Translations under genes and position numbers: made by a program
Shown: positions 17,889-25,775 of the stretch, in pieces
How positions within the stretch are numbered: position 1 is the first letter of the stretch
Layout of the letters: every line of letters starts with the position of its first letter
From: Alphaproteobacteria bacterium
Lineage (GTDB): Bacteria; Pseudomonadota; Alphaproteobacteria; UBA828
Direction: 5' to 3'
Assembly: GCA_022820945.1 (NCBI GenBank)
Contig: JAJEEP010000143.1
Location: 1-62,528 of the forward strand
Length of the DNA: 62,528 nt
The notes under the pieces: generated by a model
Told to the model about the DNA's origin: nothing
The model's input: only the letters and a program-made list of their open reading frames with translations
Databases searched by the model: none

Positions 17889-19037
17889 CTATTCCTCGAG
17901 CCCCCAAAGCTTGAAGAACCCTTGCCTGACCTTGTCCCCATAGCCGACCGAGTAGGCTGCGGGAGTGCCGGCTTCGGTCACGTTCGACGAGTCCCAGATG
18001 CGCATCGGTATCTTCCGATCGACCGGGGGATTCTCTTCGCCGAGCAGGAGCCGAGCAGCCAGGTCAAGGAGTGACAGTCCGATGTGTTCGTTGCTCTCGC
18101 CCACATCCATCAGCACGTAATCGCCCTTGGCGATCTCATCGAGGACCGATGGAGTGCCTGCATAGGTGACGACGTGAACCGTGCCGGGATCCGCCAACTG
18201 CCTGAGCACCGGCACGATGTAGGGCGTTTCCGGGTCATAGAGCGGCAGGATGTAGTTGAGCTCCGGATCGGCCAGCATTGCGCCCCGCACCGCGGCGGGC
18301 ACCGTGGTCGCCCATTGCGCTACGGTCGCGTTCGCAATCGAGACTTCGCAGTTCGGACAGTACTTTTCCAGCCCGTCCACGATCGCCTTGGTCTGAACCG
18401 GCGAACCGGTGATTTCGTCGGACTTGATGATCAGCACATGCGCGTTGCCCTCGGAATGCAACGCGGTGTACGCCGCTTGCAGGAGGCCGCAAATCTCGTA
18501 GGGCGCCCCAACCGTCGCCTCGACATTGGCCGAGATACCCTGCGTGAGCCCGGACGCGTGGGAGTCCATCACCTTGATTCCAGCGGCCTTGGCTTCCGCG
18601 AGTTGCGGGCCCAGGAGCCGCGGATCCGAGCCTCCCGTCAGGTCGATGACCGCAGCGCCATCGGTGATGGCTTGCGCGATCCCACGCTGATGTTCGGCCA
18701 GCGATCCCTGGTTCTGCCAGTCCTTGAACTGGAAGCCGATGATCGGCTCGAGCTTGCGAATGCTGGAGTAGATGCCCTCGGTAAACGGGTTGGCGCTGGT
18801 CACCGAGATGCCATAGATCAACTTGCCTCCGAGTGCTGCCTTGATGTCGATCGGGTCTCCCGGTGCCACGAAGTCGGGCTCGCCCCGGTAGCTGGCGATC
18901 AACTCTTCGAGTTCAGCCCTGAGCTCCGGCGTCAGGCTGGATTCTTCAGCCGTGCCATTCGACGAAAACCCAACTAACGCCACGGATGCCGCGAGTAGAC
19001 CGACGGCGGCCATCCGTTTTGGTTTCAGAAAGTTCAT
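17889..19037 (-). CDS. Periplasmic substrate-binding protein of the ribose-type importer
   Basis: A 382-residue secreted binding protein (periplasmic-binding protein 4/RbsB-like fold). The N-terminus (MNFLKPKRMAAVGLLAASVALVG) is a classic Sec signal, with no lipobox Cys. The mature protein begins near EESSLTPELRAE. A central GKLIYGISVTSANPF strand and AITDGAAVIDLTG match the fold. AGGGGAGG six bases before ATG 19037 is a strong ribosome site, as expected for the first and most expressed gene. The ligand is unknown; the fold covers sugars, polyols and autoinducer-like molecules. Confidence 0.9.
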   Translation of the reverse strand: MNFLKPKRMAAVGLLAASVALVGFSSNGTAEESSLTPELRAELEELIASYRGEPDFVAPGDPIDIKAALGGKLIYGISVTSANPFTEGIYSSIRKLEPIIGFQFKDWQNQGSLAEHQRGIAQAITDGAAVIDLTGGSDPRLLGPQLAEAKAAGIKVMDSHASGLTQGISANVEATVGAPYEICGLLQAAYTALHSEGNAHVLIIKSDEITGSPVQTKAIVDGLEKYCPNCEVSIANATVAQWATTVPAAVRGAMLADPELNYILPLYDPETPYIVPVLRQLADPGTVHVVTYAGTPSVLDEIAKGDYVLMDVGESNEHIGLSLLDLAARLLLGEENPPVDRKIPMRIWDSSNVTEAGTPAAYSVGYGDKVRQGFFKLWGLEE

Positions 19038-19425
19038 TGCTAGCCTCCCCTAAATTCTTGGTTTGTTTTCTCGGTCGCGAGATTTGGCAATTGGCCTGAG
19101 TCGCGGCTTGCGCACGCCATCAACACAGACGATGGGCTGCCAATTTCAAGCTCGCATCAACGAATTATTGAGAATCGTAGAGCGGTCCTCCCACGCGCTC
19201 TGCGAGTCCGCCATCTGAGTTGCCCGACACAGATGGCGTCACGGGTGCTCACCCCTTCTTATGGGGGTGTCCACCACTCCATTGGCCTTACCAAATATGG
19301 TGGGGTCCGACAAGACGAAATGGCGGAAGGACGAGAGGGCGGGCGGGGAATGCTCATCCCAAAGGCGCGCTTCGATTGTTCCGACGCTTGGGACTGCGCC
19401 TCGGGCGCCGCAGCCGGCCTTGCGG
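19038..19425. promoter_or_regulatory. Leader/control region of the importer operon with clustered inverted repeats
   Basis: This 388-base gap lies upstream of the binding-protein gene and downstream of the flavoprotein gene. It holds a CACCCC...GGGGTG hairpin (19250-19269), an imperfect CCACCA...TGGTGG repeat (19271-19303) and a GTC-C-GAC core (19305-19311) like that of some GntR-family operators. I see no tidy promoter hexamers and no gene. Any of these could be an operator, or the first could terminate another transcript. Assignment is tentative. Confidence 0.3.
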
Positions 19426-20535
19426 TCAGACCTCCGTCCGCACGGCGCCCGCCGCCAGCGGTGTGAGCCGCGCCGGACTGAAAGGCGCGAGGTCAACCGT
19501 GCTGCTCGCGCCGTCGGCGATCAGCTCGGCCACCGCCTCGCCGGTGGCCGGGGCGTTCAGCATTCCCCACACGCTATGGGCCGTCGCTGCGTAGGCACCG
19601 TCTATGCCGGGGACGGCGCCGATGAGCGGCAAGCCGTCCTCGACCACGGGGCGATAACACGCCTGTTCGGTCAGCACCTCCGCGCCGCCGAGCGCAGGCG
19701 AGAACTGCGTCGTCATGGCGCGAAGCCGGGCCGTGCCGCCCTCGTCCGGCGCTACCGCGGCTGGGTCCACCGGCAGCGGCGCCTCGCTGGAGAGGCCGCA
19801 GACATAGGTGGTGCCGTCGGGCCGGGGAAACACCTCGGGCGACGCGAGGGTACCCTTCTCGGTCTCGAGCTCCACGAAGAGCGCATGGGGCACCGGCTCT
19901 GGCGTATAGCGGAAGACCAAGCTGTGGCCCTTCAAGCCGTAGACCGCAGGTAGCGGCAACCAGCGGCTCGCGAGTACCGACCACGGGCCCATGGCGATGA
20001 CGACCGCATCGCCCGCGACCTCCTGCCCGTCCACTACGGCGCCCCGCACGGCACCGCCTTCGCCGAACATGAGGCCGTTGACGGTGCCCATGAGCAGGCG
20101 CGTGCCTGCCCTGAGTGCCGCGTGCATCATGGCCCCGGTGAAAGCCGCCGGGTCGATCTGAGCCGTGGTTTCGCTGCTGCCAAGCTGGCCGTGGACCGCC
20201 GCGTCCTGCGCCAGCCAGCCGGGCCCATCGAGCCGGCGGAAGGAACGCACATCCCGGCGTGCGCTGGAAACCACGCCGAGCGTGTCGAGCCTGCGGTAGC
20301 CCCACTCGTCGTCGATCTTCTCGGCAAGCTCCGCGTGCAGGGCGAAGCTGCGCCGCGCCAGCGGCTCCACCGGCGAGCCATCGCACCAGTCGAGAGCGAG
20401 GAACCCGCCCGACTTGCCCGAGGCCGCGTTGGCGATGCCGGTGCGCTCGATCACCACTGCCTCGATGCCGCGCTGGCTCAGGAAGTAGGCGATCGACGTA
20501 CCGATCACGCCGCCGCCGCAGATCAACACCCGCAT
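19426..20535 (-). CDS. FAD-dependent oxidoreductase (D-amino-acid/glycine oxidase family)
   Basis: A 369-residue DAO-family flavoprotein. The N-terminal dinucleotide motif is ICGGGVIGTSIAYFLSQRG, followed by VVIERTGIANAASGKSGGF, the FAD-contact region with the G-S/T-S-x-K/A-A-x-G pattern in variant form. The C-terminal GAVPGIDGAYAATAHSVWGMLNAPATG is the second FAD-binding region. It oxidises an amine or amino acid to the imine with reduction of oxygen or quinone. Adjacent DgcN/DgcA genes for D-glutamate make a D-amino acid a reasonable substrate; this is inference. It is divergent from the NTF2-like gene. Confidence 0.85.
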   Translation of the reverse strand: MRVLICGGGVIGTSIAYFLSQRGIEAVVIERTGIANAASGKSGGFLALDWCDGSPVEPLARRSFALHAELAEKIDDEWGYRRLDTLGVVSSARRDVRSFRRLDGPGWLAQDAAVHGQLGSSETTAQIDPAAFTGAMMHAALRAGTRLLMGTVNGLMFGEGGAVRGAVVDGQEVAGDAVVIAMGPWSVLASRWLPLPAVYGLKGHSLVFRYTPEPVPHALFVELETEKGTLASPEVFPRPDGTTYVCGLSSEAPLPVDPAAVAPDEGGTARLRAMTTQFSPALGGAEVLTEQACYRPVVEDGLPLIGAVPGIDGAYAATAHSVWGMLNAPATGEAVAELIADGASSTVDLAPFSPARLTPLAAGAVRTEV

Positions 20536-20693
20536 GCGCGCCTCGCGACGGTTGCGTTTGACTGCACGGTAATCGACACGGCTGCTCCAATCGGGCCAGG
20601 GGCACCCAAACTAACGTCGGCTCGGCAACAGTTGCAAAGGCAGTCGCCTCGGCTACAGTCGGCGCCCTTTCACCCACGGACGGACGGCCGCCC

Positions 20694-21077
20694 ATGCTCA
20701 ACCGCGAGGAACTGATCGCGCTTGTCGAAAACGCCTACTTCGCCAACGTCGACGGCAAGAACCTTGAGCCTGCAGTCGCGTGCTTCGCAGAAGACGCCGA
20801 ACTCCGCATCCAGTCGGCGCACGTGAGCCACGTCGGCCGCGACCAGATCAGGCGCATGTTCAAGGACTTCATGGCCGGGACCAAGATCATCTACCACGGC
20901 GACTTCAGCCACGTCGTCGACGTGGAGAACCAGTGGATCGCCTCGCAGTTCGTCGCCCGCAACGACTATGACGACGGCCGCTACGTGGAGATGCGCAACT
21001 GCAACTTCTTCCAGATCGAGGACGACCGCTTCAAGCGCGTGACGATCTACATGACCGACGAGAACCCGCTGGTCTGA
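20694..21077 (+). CDS. SnoaL/NTF2-like small protein
   Basis: A 127-residue protein with the NTF2-like cone fold: an N-terminal helix (REELIALVENAYFANVDGKNLEPAVACFAEDAELRI) followed by beta strands. Members include cyclases, isomerases, hydratases and pure binding proteins, so no reaction can be assigned. It opens the rightward run that contains dgcN and dgcA, 76 bases upstream of dgcN. Confidence 0.7.
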   Translation: MLNREELIALVENAYFANVDGKNLEPAVACFAEDAELRIQSAHVSHVGRDQIRRMFKDFMAGTKIIYHGDFSHVVDVENQWIASQFVARNDYDDGRYVEMRNCNFFQIEDDRFKRVTIYMTDENPLV

Positions 21078-21153
21078 GCGGGCTCATGCCCCCTTCCTTG
21101 CGGCGCCAGGCGCTATTCGCCAGACTCGCGGCCTGCACTGACGAGGAACAGGC

Positions 21154-22164
21154 ATGAGCGAACGACCGCAGATCGACCCGCCCTACCTGCTCTTCCTCGG
21201 CGATGCGCGCGATGCGCTCGCCGCCAAGACCGCGCGCGGCGTGTTCGTCTTTCGCCCGGAATGGTGCCTCGGCCAACTCAGGCTGCCGGGCTGCAAGCCC
21301 CGCCTCGACTTGCCCGAGATGACGGTGGAGGAAGCCGGCGCCAAAGGCGCGAAGAGTCTCATTGTCGGCGTCGCCAACGCGGGCGGCGTGGTCTCGGACA
21401 GCTGGACCGCCACCCTCGTGGCGGCGCTGGAAGCGGGCCTCGACGTGGCGAGCGGCCTGCACGTGCGGCTCAGCGACCTGCCGGCGGTGCGCGATGCGGC
21501 GGAGGCCAACGGCCGGCATCTCTTCGACGTGCGCCACCCGTCGCAGGAGTTCAAGGTGGGGTCGGGCATCCGCAGGGCCGGCAAGCGCCTGCTTACGGTG
21601 GGCACCGACGCCTCGGTCGGCAAGATGTACGCCACGCTCGCGTTGGAGGCCGAATGGCGCCGGCGCGGCGTCCCCTGCACCTTCCGCGCGACCGGGCAGA
21701 CCGGCATCTTCGTCGCGGGCCGCGGGGTCTCGGTCGATGCGGTCGTGGCGGACTTCATCTCCGGCGCTGCAGAGTGGCTCACGCCCGAGAACGACTCCGA
21801 TCACTGGGACCTGGTCGAGGGGCAGGGGTCGCTCCACCACCCCTCGTATGCGGGCGTGACGCTCGGCTTGATCCACGGCGCCCAGCCGGACGCCATCGTG
21901 GTCTGTCACGAGCCGACGCGGACCAACATGCGGGGCCTGCCGGACTGGCCGCTGCCCGAGCTCGGTGCCTGCATCGAGGCAAACCTGCAGGCGGCGCGGC
22001 TCACCAATCCCGACGTCGTCTGCGCCGGGATCTGCGTCAACACCGAGGCGCTCGGCGAGGCAGAGGCCGACGCGCTGCTGGAGGAACTGGGAACGACCCA
22101 CGGCCTGCCCTGCGTCGATCCGATCCGCACCGGCGTGGGCCCGATCGCCGACCGCGTTCTGTAA
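21154..22164 (+). CDS. dgcN: DUF1611-family protein, DgcN-like (D-glutamate N-acetyltransferase)
   Basis: A 336-residue DUF1611 protein. The C-terminal domain has a P-loop (GTDASVGKMYATLALEAEW) and a VEGQGSLHHPSYAGVTLGL segment characteristic of the family. With the next gene it forms the DgcN-DgcA pair, known to N-acetylate D-glutamate and then invert it to N-acetyl-L-glutamate. The adjacency to an enolase-superfamily epimerase is the main support for that role. ATG 21154 follows GAGGAACAGGC. The name DUF1611 covers other functions, so the reaction is inferred. Confidence 0.8.
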   Translation: MSERPQIDPPYLLFLGDARDALAAKTARGVFVFRPEWCLGQLRLPGCKPRLDLPEMTVEEAGAKGAKSLIVGVANAGGVVSDSWTATLVAALEAGLDVASGLHVRLSDLPAVRDAAEANGRHLFDVRHPSQEFKVGSGIRRAGKRLLTVGTDASVGKMYATLALEAEWRRRGVPCTFRATGQTGIFVAGRGVSVDAVVADFISGAAEWLTPENDSDHWDLVEGQGSLHHPSYAGVTLGLIHGAQPDAIVVCHEPTRTNMRGLPDWPLPELGACIEANLQAARLTNPDVVCAGICVNTEALGEAEADALLEELGTTHGLPCVDPIRTGVGPIADRVL

Positions 22165-22176
22165 GGGCTGTGCCTC

Positions 22177-23160
22177 GTGAGCCGGCGCCTCACCGTGCGC
22201 CCGGAGACGTGGCCGCTCGCGAGCGCCTTTCGCATCTCCCGCGGCGCCAAGACCCAAGCGCACGTCGTCGTCGCCGAGATCGCCGACGGTCCCCACACCG
22301 GCCGGGGCGAAGCGGTGCCGTACCCCCGCTACGCCGAGACGCCCGAGCAGACTCGCGCCGAGATCGAGGGCCTGCGCGAGGCCGTCGAGGGCGGGCTGAC
22401 CCGCGATGCCCTGCAGGACGCACTGCCGCCGGGCGCTGCCCGAAATGCGCTTGACTGCGCGCTCTGGGACTTGGAGGCGAAGCAAACCGGGCGCCCAGCC
22501 TGGGCGTTGGCGGGCCTGCAGGCACCGCAGCCCTGCGTGACCGCCGTGACGCTCAGCCTCGACACGCCGGAGAAGATGGGGGAGGCCGCCGCCCGCCACA
22601 CGGCGCTCCCCCTGCTCAAGCTCAAGGTCACCGGCGAGGGCGACCTTGACCGTATCCGGGCGGTCCGCGCAAACGCGCCCGGTGCCCGGCTGATCGTGGA
22701 TGCGAACGAGGGCTGGACCGTGCCGATGCTGGAGGAGTTCCTGCTGTCCTTCGCCGACCTCGGCGTCGAGATGGTGGAGCAGCCGCTGCCGGCTGCAGAC
22801 GACGCCGCGCTCGAAGGCCGGCAATTCGCGATCCCGCTCTGTGCCGACGAGAGCTGCCACACCCGGGAAGATTTGACTCGGCTCGCCGGCCGCTATCCGA
22901 TGGTCAACATCAAGCTGGACAAGACCGGCGGGCTCACGGAGGCGCTGGCGCTCGCTGCGGAGGCACGGGCCATGGGGTTCGACATCATGGTGGGCAGCAT
23001 GGTCGGCACCTCGCTCGGCATGGCGCCGGCGGCATTGCTCGCGGGTTTCGCCGACTACGTCGATCTCGACGGCCCGCTGCTGCTTGCCCGCGACCGTTCG
23101 CCGGGCCTCGGCTACGACGGCGCGGTCATGGCGCCGCCGGAGGCCGAACTCTGGGGATAG
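22177..23160 (+). CDS. dgcA: Dipeptide-epimerase-like enolase-superfamily protein, DgcA-like (N-acetyl-D-glutamate racemase)
   Basis: A 327-residue muconate-lactonizing-subgroup enolase. Metal and catalytic residues are intact: KLK (first Lys pair), DANEGW, VEQPLP, ADES for the three metal ligands, and NIKLDKTGG with the second catalytic Lys. These two-Lys sites perform 1,1-proton transfer (epimerisation). Start is GTG 22177, 12 bases after dgcN. In the known pathway it converts N-acetyl-D-Glu to N-acetyl-L-Glu. A dipeptide epimerase (L-Ala-D/L-Glu) is the alternative. Confidence 0.85.
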   Translation: MSRRLTVRPETWPLASAFRISRGAKTQAHVVVAEIADGPHTGRGEAVPYPRYAETPEQTRAEIEGLREAVEGGLTRDALQDALPPGAARNALDCALWDLEAKQTGRPAWALAGLQAPQPCVTAVTLSLDTPEKMGEAAARHTALPLLKLKVTGEGDLDRIRAVRANAPGARLIVDANEGWTVPMLEEFLLSFADLGVEMVEQPLPAADDAALEGRQFAIPLCADESCHTREDLTRLAGRYPMVNIKLDKTGGLTEALALAAEARAMGFDIMVGSMVGTSLGMAPAALLAGFADYVDLDGPLLLARDRSPGLGYDGAVMAPPEAELWG

Positions 23161-23164
23161 TCCC

Positions 23165-23253
23165 CATTTCTTATCGGGGCTGTAGCCTTGTTTCCGCGCA
23201 CCTGATCTGAAATTCTGGCGGGGCAATCGGAAAGGCCCGGCGAGCACCGGGCC
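23165..23253. terminator. Two hairpins between dgcA and the corrinoid operon
   Basis: CCCC...GGGG directly after the dgcA stop (about 23162-23179) can form a short hairpin. GGCCCGG-CGAGCA-CCGGGCC (23234-23253) is a perfect seven-base-pair stem 17 bases before ATG 23271. Neither has a following T-run, so intrinsic termination is uncertain. The second could instead be a 5'-leader structure controlling the corrinoid operon. No B12-box (GCCACTG) is visible, so it is not a cobalamin riboswitch. Confidence 0.35.
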
Positions 23254-23270
23254 GGCACAGCGAGGGGGCG

Positions 23271-23924
23271 ATGGGCCGCCTGTTGGACCTCGGGGAGCGG
23301 GTGGAGCTCGTCTCCATGGACCCGCACTTCCATGACATCAGCATCTCCCTCTACCGCGAGACCGGGGAAGGCGGCGCCTCGGGCTATCTCGCGCACAGCT
23401 ACAGCGGGAAGGAAAGCACCACCGAGCGGTTGGCGTTCGTGATGCGGGCGATGGCTGTGATGGGCGGCATGGTGCCGGCGCCGGGCCAGCCGGGGCGCCT
23501 CGCTTTCTCGTGCGGCGAAGAACACCGGGCGGCGGTGAAGCGGCTCTTCCTCGAAGCCTGCAAGAAGGCGCCAGGTTCCGAGGTCGCGGCGCTGCCCATG
23601 AGCATCTACGACAAGAAGAACGACTTCACCATCGATGCCGTGGCGACCGGAGGCGGCGGCTACCGGCTCGCGACCGCCGATGGCGGGGCCGACGACAAGG
23701 TGGCGCGGCGCGTGGACGGCGTGACCCGGGGGCTGATCAAGCTCGCCGAGATGGAGCCGGGCGCCGAGCCGGGCGAGGCCCGCTTCGCTTGCGGCACGAC
23801 CCATGACGAGCTGGTGCGCCTCCTGCTCGGCCGGTCGCTCAACGTCCGCGCCGCCATGCGCGAGGCGGAGGCCGCGGCGGCACGGGGCGTCCTCGCCGCG
23901 CCGAGCGCACAACAGCAGACCTGA
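23271..23924 (+). CDS. Unknown protein with a duplicated CGxxH domain, first gene of the corrinoid operon
   Basis: A 217-residue protein I do not recognise. It looks soluble, with no signal peptide or membrane segment. It appears to be a tandem duplication of a unit of about 90 residues: a beta-rich segment, a helix (TTERLAFVMRAMAVMGGM and VDGVTRGLIKLAEM), then RLAFSCGEEHRAAVKRLF and ARFACGTTHDELVRLLL. Each half thus carries C-G-x2-H followed by an amphipathic helix (C81/H85 and C174/H178). ATG 23271 follows GAGGGGGCG. It sits 18 bases before the methyltransferase gene. Paired Cys/His could bind metal or a cofactor, but this is speculation. Confidence 0.75.
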   Translation: MGRLLDLGERVELVSMDPHFHDISISLYRETGEGGASGYLAHSYSGKESTTERLAFVMRAMAVMGGMVPAPGQPGRLAFSCGEEHRAAVKRLFLEACKKAPGSEVAALPMSIYDKKNDFTIDAVATGGGGYRLATADGGADDKVARRVDGVTRGLIKLAEMEPGAEPGEARFACGTTHDELVRLLLGRSLNVRAAMREAEAAAARGVLAAPSAQQQT

Positions 23925-23942
23925 GGCTCGGGAGCGAAAGCG

Positions 23943-24986
23943 ATGATCGAAGTACCCTCCATGACCAGCCGCGAGCGGGTGCTTGCGGCGCTGAGACGCG
24001 AGCCGGTGGATCGCACGCCCGTGTGCAACCCCACCTCGGTCGCGACGGTGGAGCTGATGGACCTGGTGGACGCCAACTTTCCGTTCGCCAACCGCGACCC
24101 GGAGCTGATGGCGCGGCTCGCCGCCACCAGCTACACCGAGCTCGGGTTCGACAGCATCATGCCGGTCTTCTCGATCATCCAGGAATCGTCCGCGCTCGGT
24201 TGCAAGATGCAGTGGGAGCAGAAGGACAACTGGCCCACCGTGCGCATGCGCGAGCCGATCTGGGAGGACGTGGACGACATCCGCATCCCCAACGACTTCC
24301 TCCTGCACCCGGACATGGCTTGCGTGATCGAGGCGATCCGCCTGCTGCGCCGCGAGTTCGGCAACGAGGTGGCGATCATCGGTAAGACCATGGGCCCGTG
24401 GACCCTCGGCTACCACTGCTTCGGGGTCGAGCCCTTCCTGCTCATGTCGCTCGACGATCCGGGCAAGACCAAGCTCGCGCTCGACCGCATGAAGGAGGCG
24501 ACGATCGTCTTCGGGCTGGCACAGATCGAGGCGGGTGCGGACGCGCTCACGCTCCCCGACCACGCCACCGGCGACCTGGTGAGCGCCGACTACTACAAGC
24601 GCTTCCTCAAGGACCTCCACATCGAGTTCGTGGAGCGCCTGCCGGTGCCGCTCATCCTCCACATCTGCGGGCGCACCGTGGACCGTATGGGCTATATCGC
24701 AGAGACCGGAATCGCCGCTTTCCACTTCGATTCCAAGAACGCACCGTCCGAGTCCATGGCGGCGATGGACGAGCGTGTGTCGCTGGTCGGCAACATCAAC
24801 AATCCCGAGACGCTGTTCGCCAAGGGGCCGGAGGACGTGCGCAAGGAGGTCTACGCCAACCTCGACGCTGGCGTGCAGGGGGTCGGCCCTGAATGCGCCA
24901 TCCCGCTCCAGACCTCGGTCGAGAACCTGCGCGAAATTCCGTTGGCGGTGCGCGACTGGCATGCCGAGCACGGCCTCACCCACTGA
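23943..24986 (+). CDS. MtaA/uroporphyrinogen-decarboxylase-family corrinoid methyltransferase
   Basis: A 347-residue TIM-barrel protein of the UroD/MtaA family. MTSRERVLAALRREPVDRTPV at residues 7-27 is the family start, so ATG 23961 is an alternative initiation site. Zinc ligands typical of MtaA/CmuA-type methyltransferases are seen as H240-x-C242 (ILHICG) and C318 (GPECAIP); true UroD lacks this set. Such enzymes move a methyl group between a zinc-bound thiol, or another donor, and a cob(I)alamin protein. CoM is not expected in this organism, and no MttB/MtmB/MtbB enzyme is nearby. It is therefore probably the substrate-side methyltransferase, as in CmuA or the bacterial O-demethylases. Substrate unknown. 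Confidence 0.85.
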   Translation: MIEVPSMTSRERVLAALRREPVDRTPVCNPTSVATVELMDLVDANFPFANRDPELMARLAATSYTELGFDSIMPVFSIIQESSALGCKMQWEQKDNWPTVRMREPIWEDVDDIRIPNDFLLHPDMACVIEAIRLLRREFGNEVAIIGKTMGPWTLGYHCFGVEPFLLMSLDDPGKTKLALDRMKEATIVFGLAQIEAGADALTLPDHATGDLVSADYYKRFLKDLHIEFVERLPVPLILHICGRTVDRMGYIAETGIAAFHFDSKNAPSESMAAMDERVSLVGNINNPETLFAKGPEDVRKEVYANLDAGVQGVGPECAIPLQTSVENLREIPLAVRDWHAEHGLTH

Positions 24987-25016
24987 CGCCCCGCCGCTCC
25001 CACCACTGAGTCCCCA

Positions 25017-25766
25017 ATGCCCGAGCTTGCCGACATCGCCAACGCGGTGATCCGCGACGAGATCGAGGAGTTTCTCGAGCGCCCCGACGAGATCGAGCGC
25101 AACGTCGCGCTGTTCGCGCGCGTGCGGTCCGAGATGCAGGACATCGCCGCCGCGCTGATCGAGGGCGACAACCACACGGTGGACGCGCTCACCACCAGGG
25201 CCCTGGAGGAGGGCATCGAGGCGCTGGAGATCATGGACGACGGCCTGATCGCCGGCATGGGTATCGTCGGCATCAAGTTCCGCGAGAACTTCATCTTCGT
25301 GCCCGAAGTGCTGGCCTGCGCGCGGGCGATGAAGGCCGGCATGGCTCATATCGAGCCGATCCTCTCGGCGTCCGGCGTCGAGCCCATCGGCACCGTGATC
25401 ATGGGCACGGTCAAGGGGGACCTCAACGACATCGGCAAGAACCTCTGTATCATGATGCTCTCCGGCGCCGGGTTCGACGTGGTCGACCTCGGTGTGGACA
25501 CGTCGGAGGACGAGTTCATCGCCGCGCTCGAGGAACACGGGGCGCCGATCATGGGCATGTCGGCGCTGCTGACGACGACGATGCCGAACATGGGCAAGAC
25601 CATCGAGGCGCTGATCGACGCCGACATCCGGGACGACGTGATGGTGATGGTAGGCGGCGCGCCGGTGACCCAGGAGTTCGCCGACGACATGGGCGCGGAC
25701 GGCTACGGCAAGGACGCGCTCTCTTGCGTAGCGCTCGCCAAGAAGCTGATGGAAGAGCGCGGTTAG
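25017..25766 (+). CDS. Corrinoid (B12-binding) methyl-carrier protein with Asn in place of the ligand His
   Basis: A 249-residue MtaC/MttC/MtbC-type shuttle. An N-terminal four-helix cap (residues about 30-115, ITRALEEGIEALEIMDDGL-like pattern and FVPEVLACARAMKAG) precedes a Rossmann-like B12 domain (about 122-249). The base-off motif D-x-H-x2-G reads D135-L-N137-D-I-G140, with AAC coding for Asn. The downstream MSALLTTTMPNM and GGAPVTQEFADDMGADGY motifs, which hold the nucleotide tail, are normal. The first 30 residues extend the family's usual start. It carries methyl groups between the flanking methyltransferases. Loss of the lower His ligand should alter cobalt redox behaviour. Confidence 0.9.
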   Translation: MPELADIANAVIRDEIEEFLERPDEIERNVALFARVRSEMQDIAAALIEGDNHTVDALTTRALEEGIEALEIMDDGLIAGMGIVGIKFRENFIFVPEVLACARAMKAGMAHIEPILSASGVEPIGTVIMGTVKGDLNDIGKNLCIMMLSGAGFDVVDLGVDTSEDEFIAALEEHGAPIMGMSALLTTTMPNMGKTIEALIDADIRDDVMVMVGGAPVTQEFADDMGADGYGKDALSCVALAKKLMEERG

Positions 25767-25775
25767 GCGGGGCCG

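Noticed and set aside
23161..23270. A cobalamin riboswitch before the corrinoid operon
   Set aside because: Hairpins exist but there is no B12 box (GCCACTG-like) and the region is too short for the aptamer.
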